From Halioglobus sp. (GTDB taxonomy: Bacteria > Pseudomonadota > Gammaproteobacteria > Pseudomonadales > Halieaceae): a stretch of 64,000 bases of DNA. How positions within the stretch are numbered: position 1 is the first letter of the stretch; the number at the start of each line of letters is the position of its first letter. The stretch covers positions 1-64,000 of the forward strand of contig JAGRIH010000018.1 in the NCBI GenBank assembly GCA_020443345.1. The letters run 5' to 3'. Under the pieces are notes generated by a model. The model did no database searches. It had not been told where the DNA came from and saw only the letters and a list, made by a program, of their open reading frames with translations. Below are positions 35,901 through 44,671 of the stretch, piece after piece. A program made the position numbers and the translations under genes.

Positions 35901-35954
35901 GCGCGCCTCAATAACCGAACCCGGACCACGGGCAATCAAACGAGGTGAAGAAAA

Positions 35955-37007
35955 ATGATGCTGTTGAGACGCTTCCCGCCACAACCCGCACTCGCACTAC
36001 TGGCCTGCCTGGCAGCGGCGGCGCCGGCACCGGCAGCCGACGCGCCGCCGCCAGACGAGGTGGTGCTGCAAAACGGCTCCAAGATTCTGGGTACCATCAC
36101 CGCTTCCAGAGACGGCAAACTCAAGATCGAAACAGATTTTGCCGGTACCCTGACGATTTCACTGGACCAGGTACAGTCCATGCGCACCGCTGAGCCGGTG
36201 GTGATCAAGCTGGCCGACGACCAGGTGATCTCGGGCCAGCCGCTGCAGGTGGAGGATGACAAGCTGGTGCTCTCCAGCCCGGCGGAGCCGGCCCGAACCT
36301 ATGCCGTGGACGAACTGCTAGTGGTCAACCCGGAGCCCTGGGAACTGGGTATCGGCCACAAGTGGACGGGCCTGGTGTCCTTTGCCATGACCATGCAGCG
36401 CGGCAACACCGACACCGACGAGCTGGACTACAAGCTGGAGACCGTCTGGCGTAGTCAGAAGGACCGCTACACCCTGCGCCTCAACGGTGAACTGGACGAA
36501 GCCGACGGCCAGAAGAACGCCGACAACTGGATGGCCCAGGGCAAGTACGACTACTTCGTCAGCGACCGGACCTACTACGGTTTCAGTGCATTGGCCGAGC
36601 ACGACAAGTTCACCGACCTGGATCTGCGCTATGTGCTGGGCCCATACATAGGCCGCCAGTTCTACGACGACCCGGTGTTTACCCTGGCCGGGGAACTCGG
36701 TCTGTCCTACGTCGACGAAGACTACATAGTGGCCGAGGACGACCACTATGTAGCCGCCACCTGGGAGTTCCGTGCCAGCAGCAACTACCTGGGCGGGGAC
36801 TCGCGCCTGTATGTGGAAAACAACGGCCTGTGGGATCTGGAAGAGACCTCCGACTACATCGTGAACACCATCTTCGGCCTGTCGTTCCCGCTGTTGTGGA
36901 GCCTGGAGGCCGCCGCCGAAATCCTGCTCGAATACGACGCCGGCGCGGTTGCGGGCGTGGACAAGCTGGACGAAACCTACAGCTTCCGTATCGGCTACAC
37001 CTGGTAA
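35955..37007 (+). CDS. DUF481 family outer-membrane protein (YdiY-like)
   Basis: 350 residues with a signal peptide ending in APAPAADA. Residues about 30-120 form a small N-terminal domain (VVLQNGSKILGTITASRDG, TLTISLDQVQSMRT). The rest is the DUF481 beta barrel: GLVSFAMTMQRGNTDTDELD, RYTLRLNGELDEAD, and a C-terminal strand EDTYS-like ETYSFRIGYTW ending in Trp. The family includes acid-inducible E. coli YdiY; the function is unknown. GAGGTGAAG precedes ATG 35955. It has its own promoter and is closed by a hairpin at 37014-37042. Confidence 0.87.
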   Translation: MMLLRRFPPQPALALLACLAAAAPAPAADAPPPDEVVLQNGSKILGTITASRDGKLKIETDFAGTLTISLDQVQSMRTAEPVVIKLADDQVISGQPLQVEDDKLVLSSPAEPARTYAVDELLVVNPEPWELGIGHKWTGLVSFAMTMQRGNTDTDELDYKLETVWRSQKDRYTLRLNGELDEADGQKNADNWMAQGKYDYFVSDRTYYGFSALAEHDKFTDLDLRYVLGPYIGRQFYDDPVFTLAGELGLSYVDEDYIVAEDDHYVAATWEFRASSNYLGGDSRLYVENNGLWDLEETSDYIVNTIFGLSFPLLWSLEAAAEILLEYDAGAVAGVDKLDETYSFRIGYTW

Positions 37008-37013
37008 TCCAGT

Positions 37014-37042
37014 GCCGGCCGCAGCCCGCCCCTGCGGCCGGC
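37014..37042. terminator. Bidirectional hairpin between convergent genes
   Basis: Perfect 11-base stem GCCGGCCGCAG / CTGCGGCCGGC with a seven-base loop, seven bases after the DUF481 stop and five before the stop of the convergent zinc-ribbon gene. No T-run follows on either strand, so efficient intrinsic termination is uncertain; it could serve both genes. Confidence 0.55.
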
Positions 37043-37046
37043 GCGC

Positions 37047-37442
37047 TCAGCGCGCACCCCTGATCAGGCCGCGAAACCAGTCGAGCAGGGTTTCCTGCTT
37101 GTAGTCGGTGAATTCGCCGGCGTCCATGAACAGGCCGTGGTCGCCGCACACCTCATACCAGATATGCGGCTGTCCGGGGTCGGATGCCTTTGCCATGTCC
37201 CGGCCGCAGCGCGGGCAGGCGATGTCGTCGACGGTATCCCACTTCCGGCCCTCCCGGGCGTCACCTGCATCCAGCGCGTCACCCATCCATTTCACCTTCA
37301 GGCGGGCGGCCTCGTCGTCGTCGAACCACAGGCCCCCGCAATTGGCGCAGCGGTCTATGACCACATCGCCGTAGGTGACCTCCCGCATGCCGTGCCCGCA
37401 CTTCGGACACTCCATGCTGTGTTTACCCGGGTTGTAATCCAT
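37047..37442 (-). CDS. TFIIB-type zinc ribbon protein
   Basis: 131 residues. Two zinc-binding units are visible: MECPKCGHGM with DRCANCGGLWFDDDEAARL, and IACPRCGRDM with VCGDHGLFMDAGEFTDY. This is the zf-TFIIB domain arrangement, with the GGLWxD and AGE motifs. ATG 37440-37442 is chosen because GGAGG lies four bases upstream; the longer open frame adds a non-conserved tail. Function unknown; such proteins are proposed to be nucleic-acid or metal handling factors. Confidence 0.85.
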   Translation of the reverse strand: MDYNPGKHSMECPKCGHGMREVTYGDVVIDRCANCGGLWFDDDEAARLKVKWMGDALDAGDAREGRKWDTVDDIACPRCGRDMAKASDPGQPHIWYEVCGDHGLFMDAGEFTDYKQETLLDWFRGLIRGAR

Positions 37443-37601
37443 AGGGCCTCCGCATTTGCCCGGCGCACTGTTGTCGTGCGGCCGCTTACCGGCGCCATCT
37501 GAGTATAGCCGGCCGGCGCTACCCGCGCCGGCGGCTGTGGTGGCCATTATCCGCAGCCTGCAGCCACGGGGGACTGCGCCGGCTGTATCGCGGCATCTAC
37601 C

Positions 37602-38270
37602 TCAACACCAGCTCGCTTCGGCGCCCGGGTGTTTGAGCAACTCCTCGATATTGGCACTCAGAATCCGGTAGCCGACGTTGCCGAACAGCACCTGGCGCCC
37701 CTCGTTGAGCACCCAGGTGGGGCTGCCCTTGAGACCCAGTTGCGCGGCGCTGCGCAGGTCGCCGCTCAGCGCCGCCATGGCGCGGCCGTCGCGCAGGGCC
37801 TTGAGCACCTCGGTGACATCGATGTGTTCCGCGTCCGCCAGGTCCAGCAGCAGGCTGGTGTTGCCCACATCCTCCAGTTCGCAGAAGAAGGCGCGGCGGA
37901 TGCGCAGGGCCATGTGCGCGGCCTCCTCGGCCCCCGCCGCAATTGCCACCGCCTTGAGCAGCACGTGCGCCGGCATGGAGGAGTGCGGCCGCGTGGTGCA
38001 CCACACATCGGGGTGCACGGTCACCTCGGCGTAGGGCGCAGCACACTGGATCACGTGTGCGCCGAAGGTGCGGTAGCCTTCCTGTTCTCCCCACTGCGCG
38101 GGGATCTTCTGGCGGCAGTCGCCGAAAATATCCACGTAGCGGTGATGCACGGTGACGGCATCGCGCCACTGGCGGTGCAGCTCGTCCAGGCGCGGCTGGG
38201 CGACCCAGGCCCATATGCACAGGACATCGGAATAGTAGTCGATCGTAATGGGTGAAGCGTGTTTCGGCAC
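37602..38270 (-). CDS. DsbA family protein with incomplete active site
   Basis: 222 residues of the DsbA/FrnE/HCCA-isomerase thioredoxin fold. The segment ITIDYYSDVLCIWAW stands where FrnE proteins have D-x-x-C-P-W-C, so only the first Cys remains (C-I-W-A). The cis-Pro loop KGSPTWVLNEGR and the helical insert (AHVLLKAVAIAAGAEEAAH) are normal. No signal peptide, so cytoplasmic. With one Cys it cannot form the usual CxxC disulfide; it may act as a glutathione-dependent or monothiol enzyme, or isomerase. The GTG start (38268-38270) is four bases after the MltF stop. Confidence 0.85.
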   Translation of the reverse strand: MPKHASPITIDYYSDVLCIWAWVAQPRLDELHRQWRDAVTVHHRYVDIFGDCRQKIPAQWGEQEGYRTFGAHVIQCAAPYAEVTVHPDVWCTTRPHSSMPAHVLLKAVAIAAGAEEAAHMALRIRRAFFCELEDVGNTSLLLDLADAEHIDVTEVLKALRDGRAMAALSGDLRSAAQLGLKGSPTWVLNEGRQVLFGNVGYRILSANIEELLKHPGAEASWC

Positions 38271-38274
38271 TGCG

Positions 38275-39828
38275 CTACTCCTGCTCGATGCCGGCTTTTT
38301 GCCGGGCCGCCTGGCGTCGCACCCCCTGCGCCGCCGACATCCGGTAGGCGAGGTAGTATTTGTAGATATTTGCCACGTACTGCACTGTCTCGCGACCGAT
38401 CTCCTGCGCGGCTATCAGTTCGACGTTATCAAACCACACATTTGGATCGTAGCCCTGTTGGGCCGCCTTGCGGCGCAAGTTGATCATGCGTGCGGGACCG
38501 GCATTATAGGCGGCCAGCGCCAGCAGAGTACGATTGAGAGTATCGATGTCGGGGTCGGAAAAATAGCGATCTCGCAGGTAATCGACGTACTTAACGCCGG
38601 CGTGAATGTTGGCGTCCACTTCATCGATGTTGTGTATCCCCACTTTCGGATCCGCCGCGGTCGACGGCAGCAACTGCATCACGCCGATCGCGCCGGCATC
38701 GCTGCGCGCGCTCTGGTCCAGGCGCGACTCCTGGTAGCCCTGGGCGGCAGCCAGCAGGTACTCTATGCCGTATTGTTCGCCATACTTCCTGAAAATCTCC
38801 TCGAGCTGCGCAAAGCGACCGTAGTGTTCGGCCTCCAGGGCGTTGGCCGACCAGTCGAAGTCCCTGATGTAGCGGTTGATCAGGATGTTGCCGATGAGGG
38901 TGCCCTGTCGGATGCCGGCCAGAAACTCGTTCAGCGCTTCGCGTAGCAGGGGGCTGTCCCGGCGAAACGCCCAACCGATCCGCCCGCCCGAGCGGAACAC
39001 GATATCTTTGCGCACCACCAGTTCGTTGAACACACCATCCCACAACTGCAGCTTGTAATCGTCGACAATGGCCCAGGGCAACAGACCGCCATTGACCATT
39101 TCGATCAGGTCGTCGTCTTCCAGCACCTCGGTAACCGGCACCACCTCGATGGGCGCCTTGCCCGCCCTGAGCAGGCGCTCGTTCGAGGCCGCGACGCTCT
39201 GGCGGTAGCTGCTGGACTCGCGCACGAATACCTCGCGACCCGACAGATCCTCCAGGCCGGACAGGGCCGGCGCGGAGGGACCGGTAACCAGTATCTCAGA
39301 AAGGGCTTTGGTCACGGGGATGCTGAAATCGATTGCATCCCGCCGTTGCCCGGTGATGGTCAGGCCGGCGTCGATGATATCGCCGCGCCCCTCCAGCAGT
39401 GCCGGAATCAGCTGGTTGCGCGCCACCGGAATGATGACTACGTGCACCTTGACGTTATCGCGTTCATAGCGTCGGTTGATGAATTTCTGCAGGCGGTCAG
39501 CGGACTCCTTTACCAGGCCCTTCTCCTGGCCATCGTCCAGGTAGTAGCGCCCGAGACCATACACCGTGAGTACGCGGATCATGCGCGCCTGTACCATCGC
39601 ATCCAGATCACCGAGCCGCCGGGTCTTGAGTGCCGCGGGCGTGAACATCGCAGTTTCATCGGGAGCCGGCGCCACACGTTCGGCGACGCCATCGGCGGGC
39701 GTCGCGGCCAGTGGCCGGCCGGCCTGTGCCGCCTCGGTAGCGGGCGAGTCGGCCTGCGGAGCGTCATCGCCACAGGCGAGAATTGCCAGTACCAGCGGCA
39801 GGTGGATCAGTTTCATGATGCGCATCAT
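38275..39828 (-). CDS. mltF: Membrane-bound lytic transglycosylase F
   Basis: Cleaves peptidoglycan glycan strands, leaving 1,6-anhydro ends. 517 residues. A lipoprotein signal MKLIHLPLVLAILAC lies behind start codons at 39828, 39825 and 39816; the last gives the shortest signal. The N half (about 80-330) is a SBP_bac_3 module (RYYLDDGQEKGLVKESADR, GDIIDAGLTITGQRRDAIDF). The C half is an SLT domain with the catalytic Glu in AAAQGYQESRLDQSARS, then GAIGVMQLLPSTAADPKVG and LLALAAYNAGPARM. This two-module order is MltF. It is followed at once by the DsbA-like gene. Confidence 0.92.
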   Translation of the reverse strand: MMRIMKLIHLPLVLAILACGDDAPQADSPATEAAQAGRPLAATPADGVAERVAPAPDETAMFTPAALKTRRLGDLDAMVQARMIRVLTVYGLGRYYLDDGQEKGLVKESADRLQKFINRRYERDNVKVHVVIIPVARNQLIPALLEGRGDIIDAGLTITGQRRDAIDFSIPVTKALSEILVTGPSAPALSGLEDLSGREVFVRESSSYRQSVAASNERLLRAGKAPIEVVPVTEVLEDDDLIEMVNGGLLPWAIVDDYKLQLWDGVFNELVVRKDIVFRSGGRIGWAFRRDSPLLREALNEFLAGIRQGTLIGNILINRYIRDFDWSANALEAEHYGRFAQLEEIFRKYGEQYGIEYLLAAAQGYQESRLDQSARSDAGAIGVMQLLPSTAADPKVGIHNIDEVDANIHAGVKYVDYLRDRYFSDPDIDTLNRTLLALAAYNAGPARMINLRRKAAQQGYDPNVWFDNVELIAAQEIGRETVQYVANIYKYYLAYRMSAAQGVRRQAARQKAGIEQE

Positions 39829-39967
39829 TTATGACAGAACTCCGAGCCTGGTCCGCGAGCCGGTGGCGGCGACAAGCCCTGCAATGCAACAACCGGCGGT
39901 GGTTTGTCGCCCTGCGGCTGTGTTTTCCATCCCGATGGGCTCGCTGGCCGGGTCACCGGGACGGTCT

Positions 39968-40960
39968 TTACATCTGTAGCACGATCTTACCCATATGCAC
40001 ACCGCTGTGCATGTAGTCGTGGGCATCCGCCACATCCTCCAGGGCGAAAACCCGGTCGATGACCGGTACTATGGCGCCGCTTTCGAAAAATGGATATATA
40101 TGCGCCAGAATTTCCTCGACCATCACGGCTTTCTGGGCAAAGGTCTGGGCGCGCAGCGTGGAGCCGGTGATGGTCAGGCGTTTTAGCAGTAGCGGCACGA
40201 AGTTGACCTCGGCGGTGGACCCGCGGGCGAAGGCGATATAGGCGATGCGCCCTTCCGGGGCGGCAATGTTGATGTTTTTCTGGATAAAATCCCCGCCCGC
40301 CATGTCCAGGATTACGTCGATCCGCTCCTTCAGGCCCAGTTCGGTGAGTACGGCCTCGAAATCCTCGGTTCGGTAGTTGATCGCCCGGATGGCCCCCAGT
40401 GTCTCCAGCGCACGGCATTTCTCCTCGCTGCCGGCGGTGGTGTAGACATCGTGGCCGGTGGCGCGGCACATGGCGATGGCCAGTGTGCCGATGCCGCTGG
40501 CGCCGCCGTGAATGAACACGGTCTCTCCCGCGCGCAGGGCACAGCGCTGGAACACGTTGTGCCATACCGTGAGCAGGGCTTCGGGCAGTGCCGCGGCCTG
40601 TACCATGGACAGCCCGGCCGGTACCGGCAGGCTCTGTCCGGCCGGCGCGAGGGCGTAGTCCGCATAGCCCCCGCCGTGGGTGAGGGCGCAGACCCTGTCG
40701 CCCTCGCGCCAGGTATCGACATCGGGGCCCACCGCCTGCACCACCCCGGCCACTTCCAGCCCCAGGACCGGCGAGGCATCCGGAGGGGGTGGGTACAGGC
40801 CCTTGCGCTGCAACAAGTCTGCGCGGTTGATGCCCGCGGCATGTACGCGAATCAGCAACTCGCCCGGACCCGGCGCCGGCAGGGGCTCGCGCTGGATGCT
40901 CAGACTTTTATCGTCACTGGCGACCGCCACATAGCGGCGCTGGTCTGCTGAATGCTGCAT
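39968..40960 (-). CDS. Zinc-free quinone oxidoreductase (MDR family)
   Basis: NADPH:quinone or crotonyl-type reductase, 330 residues. Seen: VHAAGINRADLLQRKGLYP, PVLGLEVAGVVQAVG, GDRVCALTHGGGYADYA, the nucleotide-binding FIHGGASGIGTLAIAMCRAT, and DVILDMAGGDFIQKN. This is the PIG3/Qor subgroup without zinc ligands. ATG 40958-40960 is chosen for the CGGAGA at four bases upstream; the frame extends further but without conserved sequence. Single gene, divergent from the iron alcohol dehydrogenase. Confidence 0.9.
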   Translation of the reverse strand: MQHSADQRRYVAVASDDKSLSIQREPLPAPGPGELLIRVHAAGINRADLLQRKGLYPPPPDASPVLGLEVAGVVQAVGPDVDTWREGDRVCALTHGGGYADYALAPAGQSLPVPAGLSMVQAAALPEALLTVWHNVFQRCALRAGETVFIHGGASGIGTLAIAMCRATGHDVYTTAGSEEKCRALETLGAIRAINYRTEDFEAVLTELGLKERIDVILDMAGGDFIQKNINIAAPEGRIAYIAFARGSTAEVNFVPLLLKRLTITGSTLRAQTFAQKAVMVEEILAHIYPFFESGAIVPVIDRVFALEDVADAHDYMHSGVHMGKIVLQM

Positions 40961-41168
40961 GGCGTCTCCGGTTCCTGCTGTGATTCCTGTGCGTTTTTGA
41001 CCCAGTATATCGGGGAGCAAAGCCCCCGGTCACCTCGCAACTGGCGGCGGTACAGGGGCGGGGCGGGCGCAACGCGATGGCGCTGGAGCGCCGCGCGCTG
41101 GGATTTTTGTTAGTATGCCGCTCACAGGCGCGATGCACCAGGCGTGCCCATTTCCCGGAGGGTGAGAT

Positions 41169-42374
41169 ATGCCACTGTTTTTGCGAAAACTACAACACGC
41201 CGTGGTCGTGCGCATGATGAAGCTGTTTGCCGGCATGGCGCCCTCCACCCAGCACCGGGTTTTTCTCGGCAGCGGCAGCTCGCGCCATCTTTGCGAGCAC
41301 ATCGTGCGCTCGGGTGTCACCAAACTGCTGGTTGTCACCGACAAACCGCTGCGCGAGCTGGGCGTGGTGGATCAAGCCTGCGCCGCGCTGCTGGAGTCGC
41401 CGGTGGATGTCGCCTACTACGACGGTGTGCTGCCCGACCCCACCTTTGACCAGGTGGCCGCCGGCGCGGCGCTGGCGCGCTCCCACGGTGCGCAAGCGGT
41501 TCTGGCCATTGGCGGCGGCTCGTCCATCGATGCGGCGAAGATCATCTCCGCGTCGGCCACCAGCGACCAGTCGCCCACCGATTGGGTCGGCTTTGGCAAG
41601 GTCAAGCACCCGGTATTGAAATTGTACGCGCTGCCCACCACGTCCGGCACCGGCTCCGAGGCCACTATGGGCGCGGTGATCTCCGATTCCAGCACCCACG
41701 AAAAGCACATTATCTCCGGCAATTCGCTGTTGCCGCTGGTGGCGGCGCTTGACGGCGACCTGATGCTGGGCCTGCCCCCGCACATCACAGCCGCCACCGG
41801 CATGGATGCGCTGACCCACGGTATCGAAGCCTATATCGGGGTGTGGGAGCGGGGCACGCGGCGCGAGGATGCCCGCATTGCGGTGCAGCTGGTGTTTGCA
41901 AACCTGGCGCCGGCCTACCACGAGGGCGGCAACATGCAGGCGCGGGACAGCATGGCCATGGCCGCGTACTATGCGGGCCTCGCCATCAACCAGGTCAATG
42001 TGGGCAGCGTGCACGCCATCGCCCACCAGCTCGGCGGTAAATACGGCATCCCGCACGGACTGGCCAACGCCCTGGTCCTGCCCCACGTGCTGGATTTCTG
42101 CCACGACGAGGCGCAGCAGTCCCTGGCGGAACTGGCGCTGGCGATTGGAGTGGGTAGCGCAGGTGAAGACCCCAGCCAGCTCGCCCACCGTTTCATCAAG
42201 GCGGTGCGGGATCTGCGCACAGAAGTGGGTATTCCCGATCACTCCGACAAGCTGCAGCGCGAGGATTTTGAGCAGATTACGGCAATGGCGCTGGCCGAGG
42301 GAACGCAGTACCCGGTGCCGCGGCTGCTGGAGCGCGACAGCGTGCTGGCGATACTGGACAAAATCGCGGGCTGA
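41169..42374 (+). CDS. Iron-containing alcohol dehydrogenase
   Basis: NAD(P)-dependent oxidation of an alcohol or reduction of an aldehyde, 401 residues. Motifs: IGGGSSIDAAKIIS (nucleotide), LPTTSGTGSEATMGAVI, AATGMDALTHGIEAYI, and the metal ligands in NVGSVHAIAHQLGGKYGIPH with GLANALVLPHVLDF. GGAGG lies seven bases before ATG 41169. The N terminus is extended by about 30 residues (RKLQHAVVVRMMKLFAG) relative to common family members. The substrate is unknown. Confidence 0.92.
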   Translation: MPLFLRKLQHAVVVRMMKLFAGMAPSTQHRVFLGSGSSRHLCEHIVRSGVTKLLVVTDKPLRELGVVDQACAALLESPVDVAYYDGVLPDPTFDQVAAGAALARSHGAQAVLAIGGGSSIDAAKIISASATSDQSPTDWVGFGKVKHPVLKLYALPTTSGTGSEATMGAVISDSSTHEKHIISGNSLLPLVAALDGDLMLGLPPHITAATGMDALTHGIEAYIGVWERGTRREDARIAVQLVFANLAPAYHEGGNMQARDSMAMAAYYAGLAINQVNVGSVHAIAHQLGGKYGIPHGLANALVLPHVLDFCHDEAQQSLAELALAIGVGSAGEDPSQLAHRFIKAVRDLRTEVGIPDHSDKLQREDFEQITAMALAEGTQYPVPRLLERDSVLAILDKIAG

Positions 42375-42542
42375 GTCCGGGCCCGACCTGCCTGACCAAG
42401 GGGGACAGCGGCTATACCTTCGCCTGCGCCACCGACCGGCGCCGGTACCGAACAACCCGCAGCATCGGCACTATCTCCCACTACGAGAGCGACGGCTATG
42501 TGCCAGCGCAGTGCCAACTTCCTCTGACGCGGCCTCGCCGCG

Positions 42543-43286
42543 CTAAAGTGCCGATACACCGCCATCCACCGCGACAGCCTGGCCCGTCATATAGGTATTG
42601 GTCGGGTGGATGATCAGCAGCATAGCGCTGACGATTTCCTCCGGCGTTCCCAGGCGCTTCATGGGTGAGCCCTGGGACAGAAAGTCCTGCATGCCGCCGA
42701 GATCGCTATCGGTTACCAGCGGTGTGGGGCTGTAATACGGGCACACGGCATTGATGCGAATGTTCTTTCTCGCAAACTCCGCCGCCGCCGTTTTGGTCAG
42801 GCCCACCACGGCGTGCTTTGCCGCGCAGTAGGCCGTCAGTTTCGGTGCGCCGCCGATACCCGCCATGGAGGCCACGTTGAGAATGCAGCCCTCGCCCTGT
42901 GGCAGCATGGCCTGTAGCTGGTGCTTCATGCCGAAAAAGACGCCCTTGGCGTTGACCGCGAAGTTCAGGTCCATGTCCGCTTCGGTGGTATCGATGAGGC
43001 TCTTCATGGGCGAGGAGATGCCGGCGTTATTGATGGCGATATCCAGCCTGCCGAAGTCGCTGACGGCGGCCCGGACCAGGCCCTGTACCTGGGTTTCGTC
43101 GGTCACATCACAGCTGCGCACGATGACGTCGCCAGTCAGGTCTTCCTGCAGACGTTGCAGGCCCTGCGCATTGCTATCGCCCAGTACCAGCCTGGCGCCG
43201 GCCGCCGATAGTTTCTCGGCCAGTAATTTGCCGAAACCACTGGCGGCACCGGTGATTAGAACGACCGTGTTGTGGAACCCCTGCAT
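42543..43286 (-). CDS. Short-chain dehydrogenase/reductase
   Basis: 247-residue classical SDR. The cofactor motif is VLITGAASGFGKLLAEKLSA; the acidic residue at the end of the second strand (VLGDSN) favours NAD. NNAGISS, the catalytic Ser in NVASMAGIG and YxxxK as YCAAKHAV are present, and TGQAVAVDGGVSAL closes the fold. ATG 43284-43286 is chosen for GAGGAGAGG upstream; a longer frame to 43337 lacks conserved residues. The substrate is not known. Divergent from the deacetylase gene, with inverted repeats in between. Confidence 0.92.
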   Translation of the reverse strand: MQGFHNTVVLITGAASGFGKLLAEKLSAAGARLVLGDSNAQGLQRLQEDLTGDVIVRSCDVTDETQVQGLVRAAVSDFGRLDIAINNAGISSPMKSLIDTTEADMDLNFAVNAKGVFFGMKHQLQAMLPQGEGCILNVASMAGIGGAPKLTAYCAAKHAVVGLTKTAAAEFARKNIRINAVCPYYSPTPLVTDSDLGGMQDFLSQGSPMKRLGTPEEIVSAMLLIIHPTNTYMTGQAVAVDGGVSAL

Positions 43287-43326
43287 AGCTGCCTCTCCTC
43301 GATGCAAGCCCGGCGGCTTGTCATGC

Positions 43327-43353
43327 GCCACCAACAAACGACCCGTTGGTGGC
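43327..43353. repeat. 9-base perfect inverted repeat upstream of the SDR gene
   Basis: GCCACCAAC, nine-base spacer, GTTGGTGGC. It lies 41 bases upstream of the SDR start, and 193 before the deacetylase start. A second palindrome, CAAGCC-CGGC-GGCTTG (43305-43320), is closer to the SDR gene. Either a regulator site or leader hairpins of the SDR mRNA. Confidence 0.5.
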
Positions 43354-43546
43354 TATTCTGCCATTTCGAGCCGGCCGCTACCCGGCGCCCGGGACTGGAG
43401 CCTTGATTGGGCCGCCAGATGGGGCAGTTTCCCTTGGCTGCTATCTGGCGCTAAATCAGTTGCTGCAGTGTAGCCCCGGATCATTGCATTGTGGTCGTCG
43501 CTGGGAAAGGATACAGAATATACGCGCCCGACATGCAGGTCAGTTT

Positions 43547-44470
43547 ATGGTAACAGCCTATATTTCGCACCCCGACTGCCGCCTGCACCATATGGGGCGC
43601 CATCATCCGGAGCAGCCCGCGCGACTGGCGGCCATCGACGATCGATTGATTGCCAGCGGCCTGGACGCGGTGTTGCAGCACCACCGTGCGGAGCCGGTTG
43701 CGCGCAGCGCACTTGTAGCGGCGCACGAGGCCGCCTATGTGAACGAGATCTTTGCACGTGCGCCGCGAGACGGCGTCCTGTGGTTCGATGGTGAGACGGC
43801 CATGAATGAACACAGCCTGCGCGCCGCACTGCTGGCGGCGGGCGCCCTGGTGATGGGCGTGGATCTGGCGCTCGCCGGTGAGGCCGCGCGGGTTTTCTGC
43901 GCTGTGCGACCGCCCGGCCACCACGCCGGGCGCGACAGGGCCATGGGTTTTTGCTTTTTCAATAACGTAGCCGTGGGCGCCTACCACGCCATTAACGCCC
44001 ATGGGCTCAGCCGTGTGGCCATTGTGGACTTTGACGTACACCACGGCAACGGCACCGAGGATATCGTGGCGGGCGACGAGCGCGTGCTGTTCTGCTCGAC
44101 TTTTCAGCACCCGTTTTATCCCCACTCTGGCGCCGGGTCCACGGCGTCGAACGTCGTCAAGGTGCCCCTGCCGCAGGGCGCCGATGGGGCGCTGTTTCGA
44201 CAGGCGGTGCGAGAACACTGGCTGCCGCGGCTGGCGGCCTTCGCGCCCCAGTTGATCCTGGTGTCCGCCGGCTTCGATGCGCACCGGGCCGACCCCATGG
44301 CAGGTTTGAACCTGGTCGAAGCCGACTATGCCTGGGTGACGCGCCAGCTATGCCGGCAGTCGGAATGCAGCGCCCGGGGACGTATCGTGTCAACGCTGGA
44401 GGGAGGCTACGACCTGCACGCACTGGCGCGCAGCGTGGAAGCCCATCTCAAGGCATTTCTCGGTGATTGA
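43547..44470 (+). CDS. Histone deacetylase family protein (AcuC/class II type)
   Basis: Zinc-dependent deacetylase of acetyl-lysine or acetylpolyamine, 307 residues. Motifs in order: HHPEQPARLAAIDDRL, RPPGHHAGRDRAMGFCFFNN with the two charge-relay His, VDFDVHHGNGTED with the zinc Asp and His, SAGFDAHRADPM with the second zinc Asp, and STLEGGYDLHALARS. ATG 43547 starts the conserved VTAYISHPDC; earlier in-frame starts are in non-conserved sequence. It is convergent with a second family member fused to an acetyltransferase. Confidence 0.92.
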   Translation: MVTAYISHPDCRLHHMGRHHPEQPARLAAIDDRLIASGLDAVLQHHRAEPVARSALVAAHEAAYVNEIFARAPRDGVLWFDGETAMNEHSLRAALLAAGALVMGVDLALAGEAARVFCAVRPPGHHAGRDRAMGFCFFNNVAVGAYHAINAHGLSRVAIVDFDVHHGNGTEDIVAGDERVLFCSTFQHPFYPHSGAGSTASNVVKVPLPQGADGALFRQAVREHWLPRLAAFAPQLILVSAGFDAHRADPMAGLNLVEADYAWVTRQLCRQSECSARGRIVSTLEGGYDLHALARSVEAHLKAFLGD

Positions 44471-44671
44471 AGGCGGTTGTGTGGTCAGGCCATCGGCTTC
44501 GGCTGCTGCGTTGAGGCACACGACATCCGGCTTCGCCTTGCAGCCGCTGTAGCGGCGCAAAATGCAACAGGACACACGAGTTTGCGGGCTTGACGAAGGT
44601 CAGTGGCGGGCCAGCGGGCGCTCGGCTCCTGGTGCAGCCGGCGGCATCGGGTAGAATCGCGGGTGGCGCTG

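Noticed and set aside
37014-37042. The hairpin as a mobile palindromic repeat (REP-like)
   Set aside because: No second copy was noticed in the window and its place between convergent stops fits a terminator better.
42375-42542. A plus-strand reading with Cys, Tyr and His in a protein-like pattern (TCLTKGDSGYTFACATD, then GTISHYESDGYVPAQC) after the iron alcohol dehydrogenase
   Set aside because: Looks like a remnant of a small secreted protein, but it has no start codon, no recognised family and another open frame overlaps it. Too weak to annotate.
44471-44671. Structured sequence between the two deacetylase genes (GCCGC-TGTA-GCGGC stem and GTTGAGG), considered as an attC site, mobile repeat or terminator
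   Set aside because: The 7-base attC core consensus and paired boxes are not met, the stem is only five bases, and no T-run follows.
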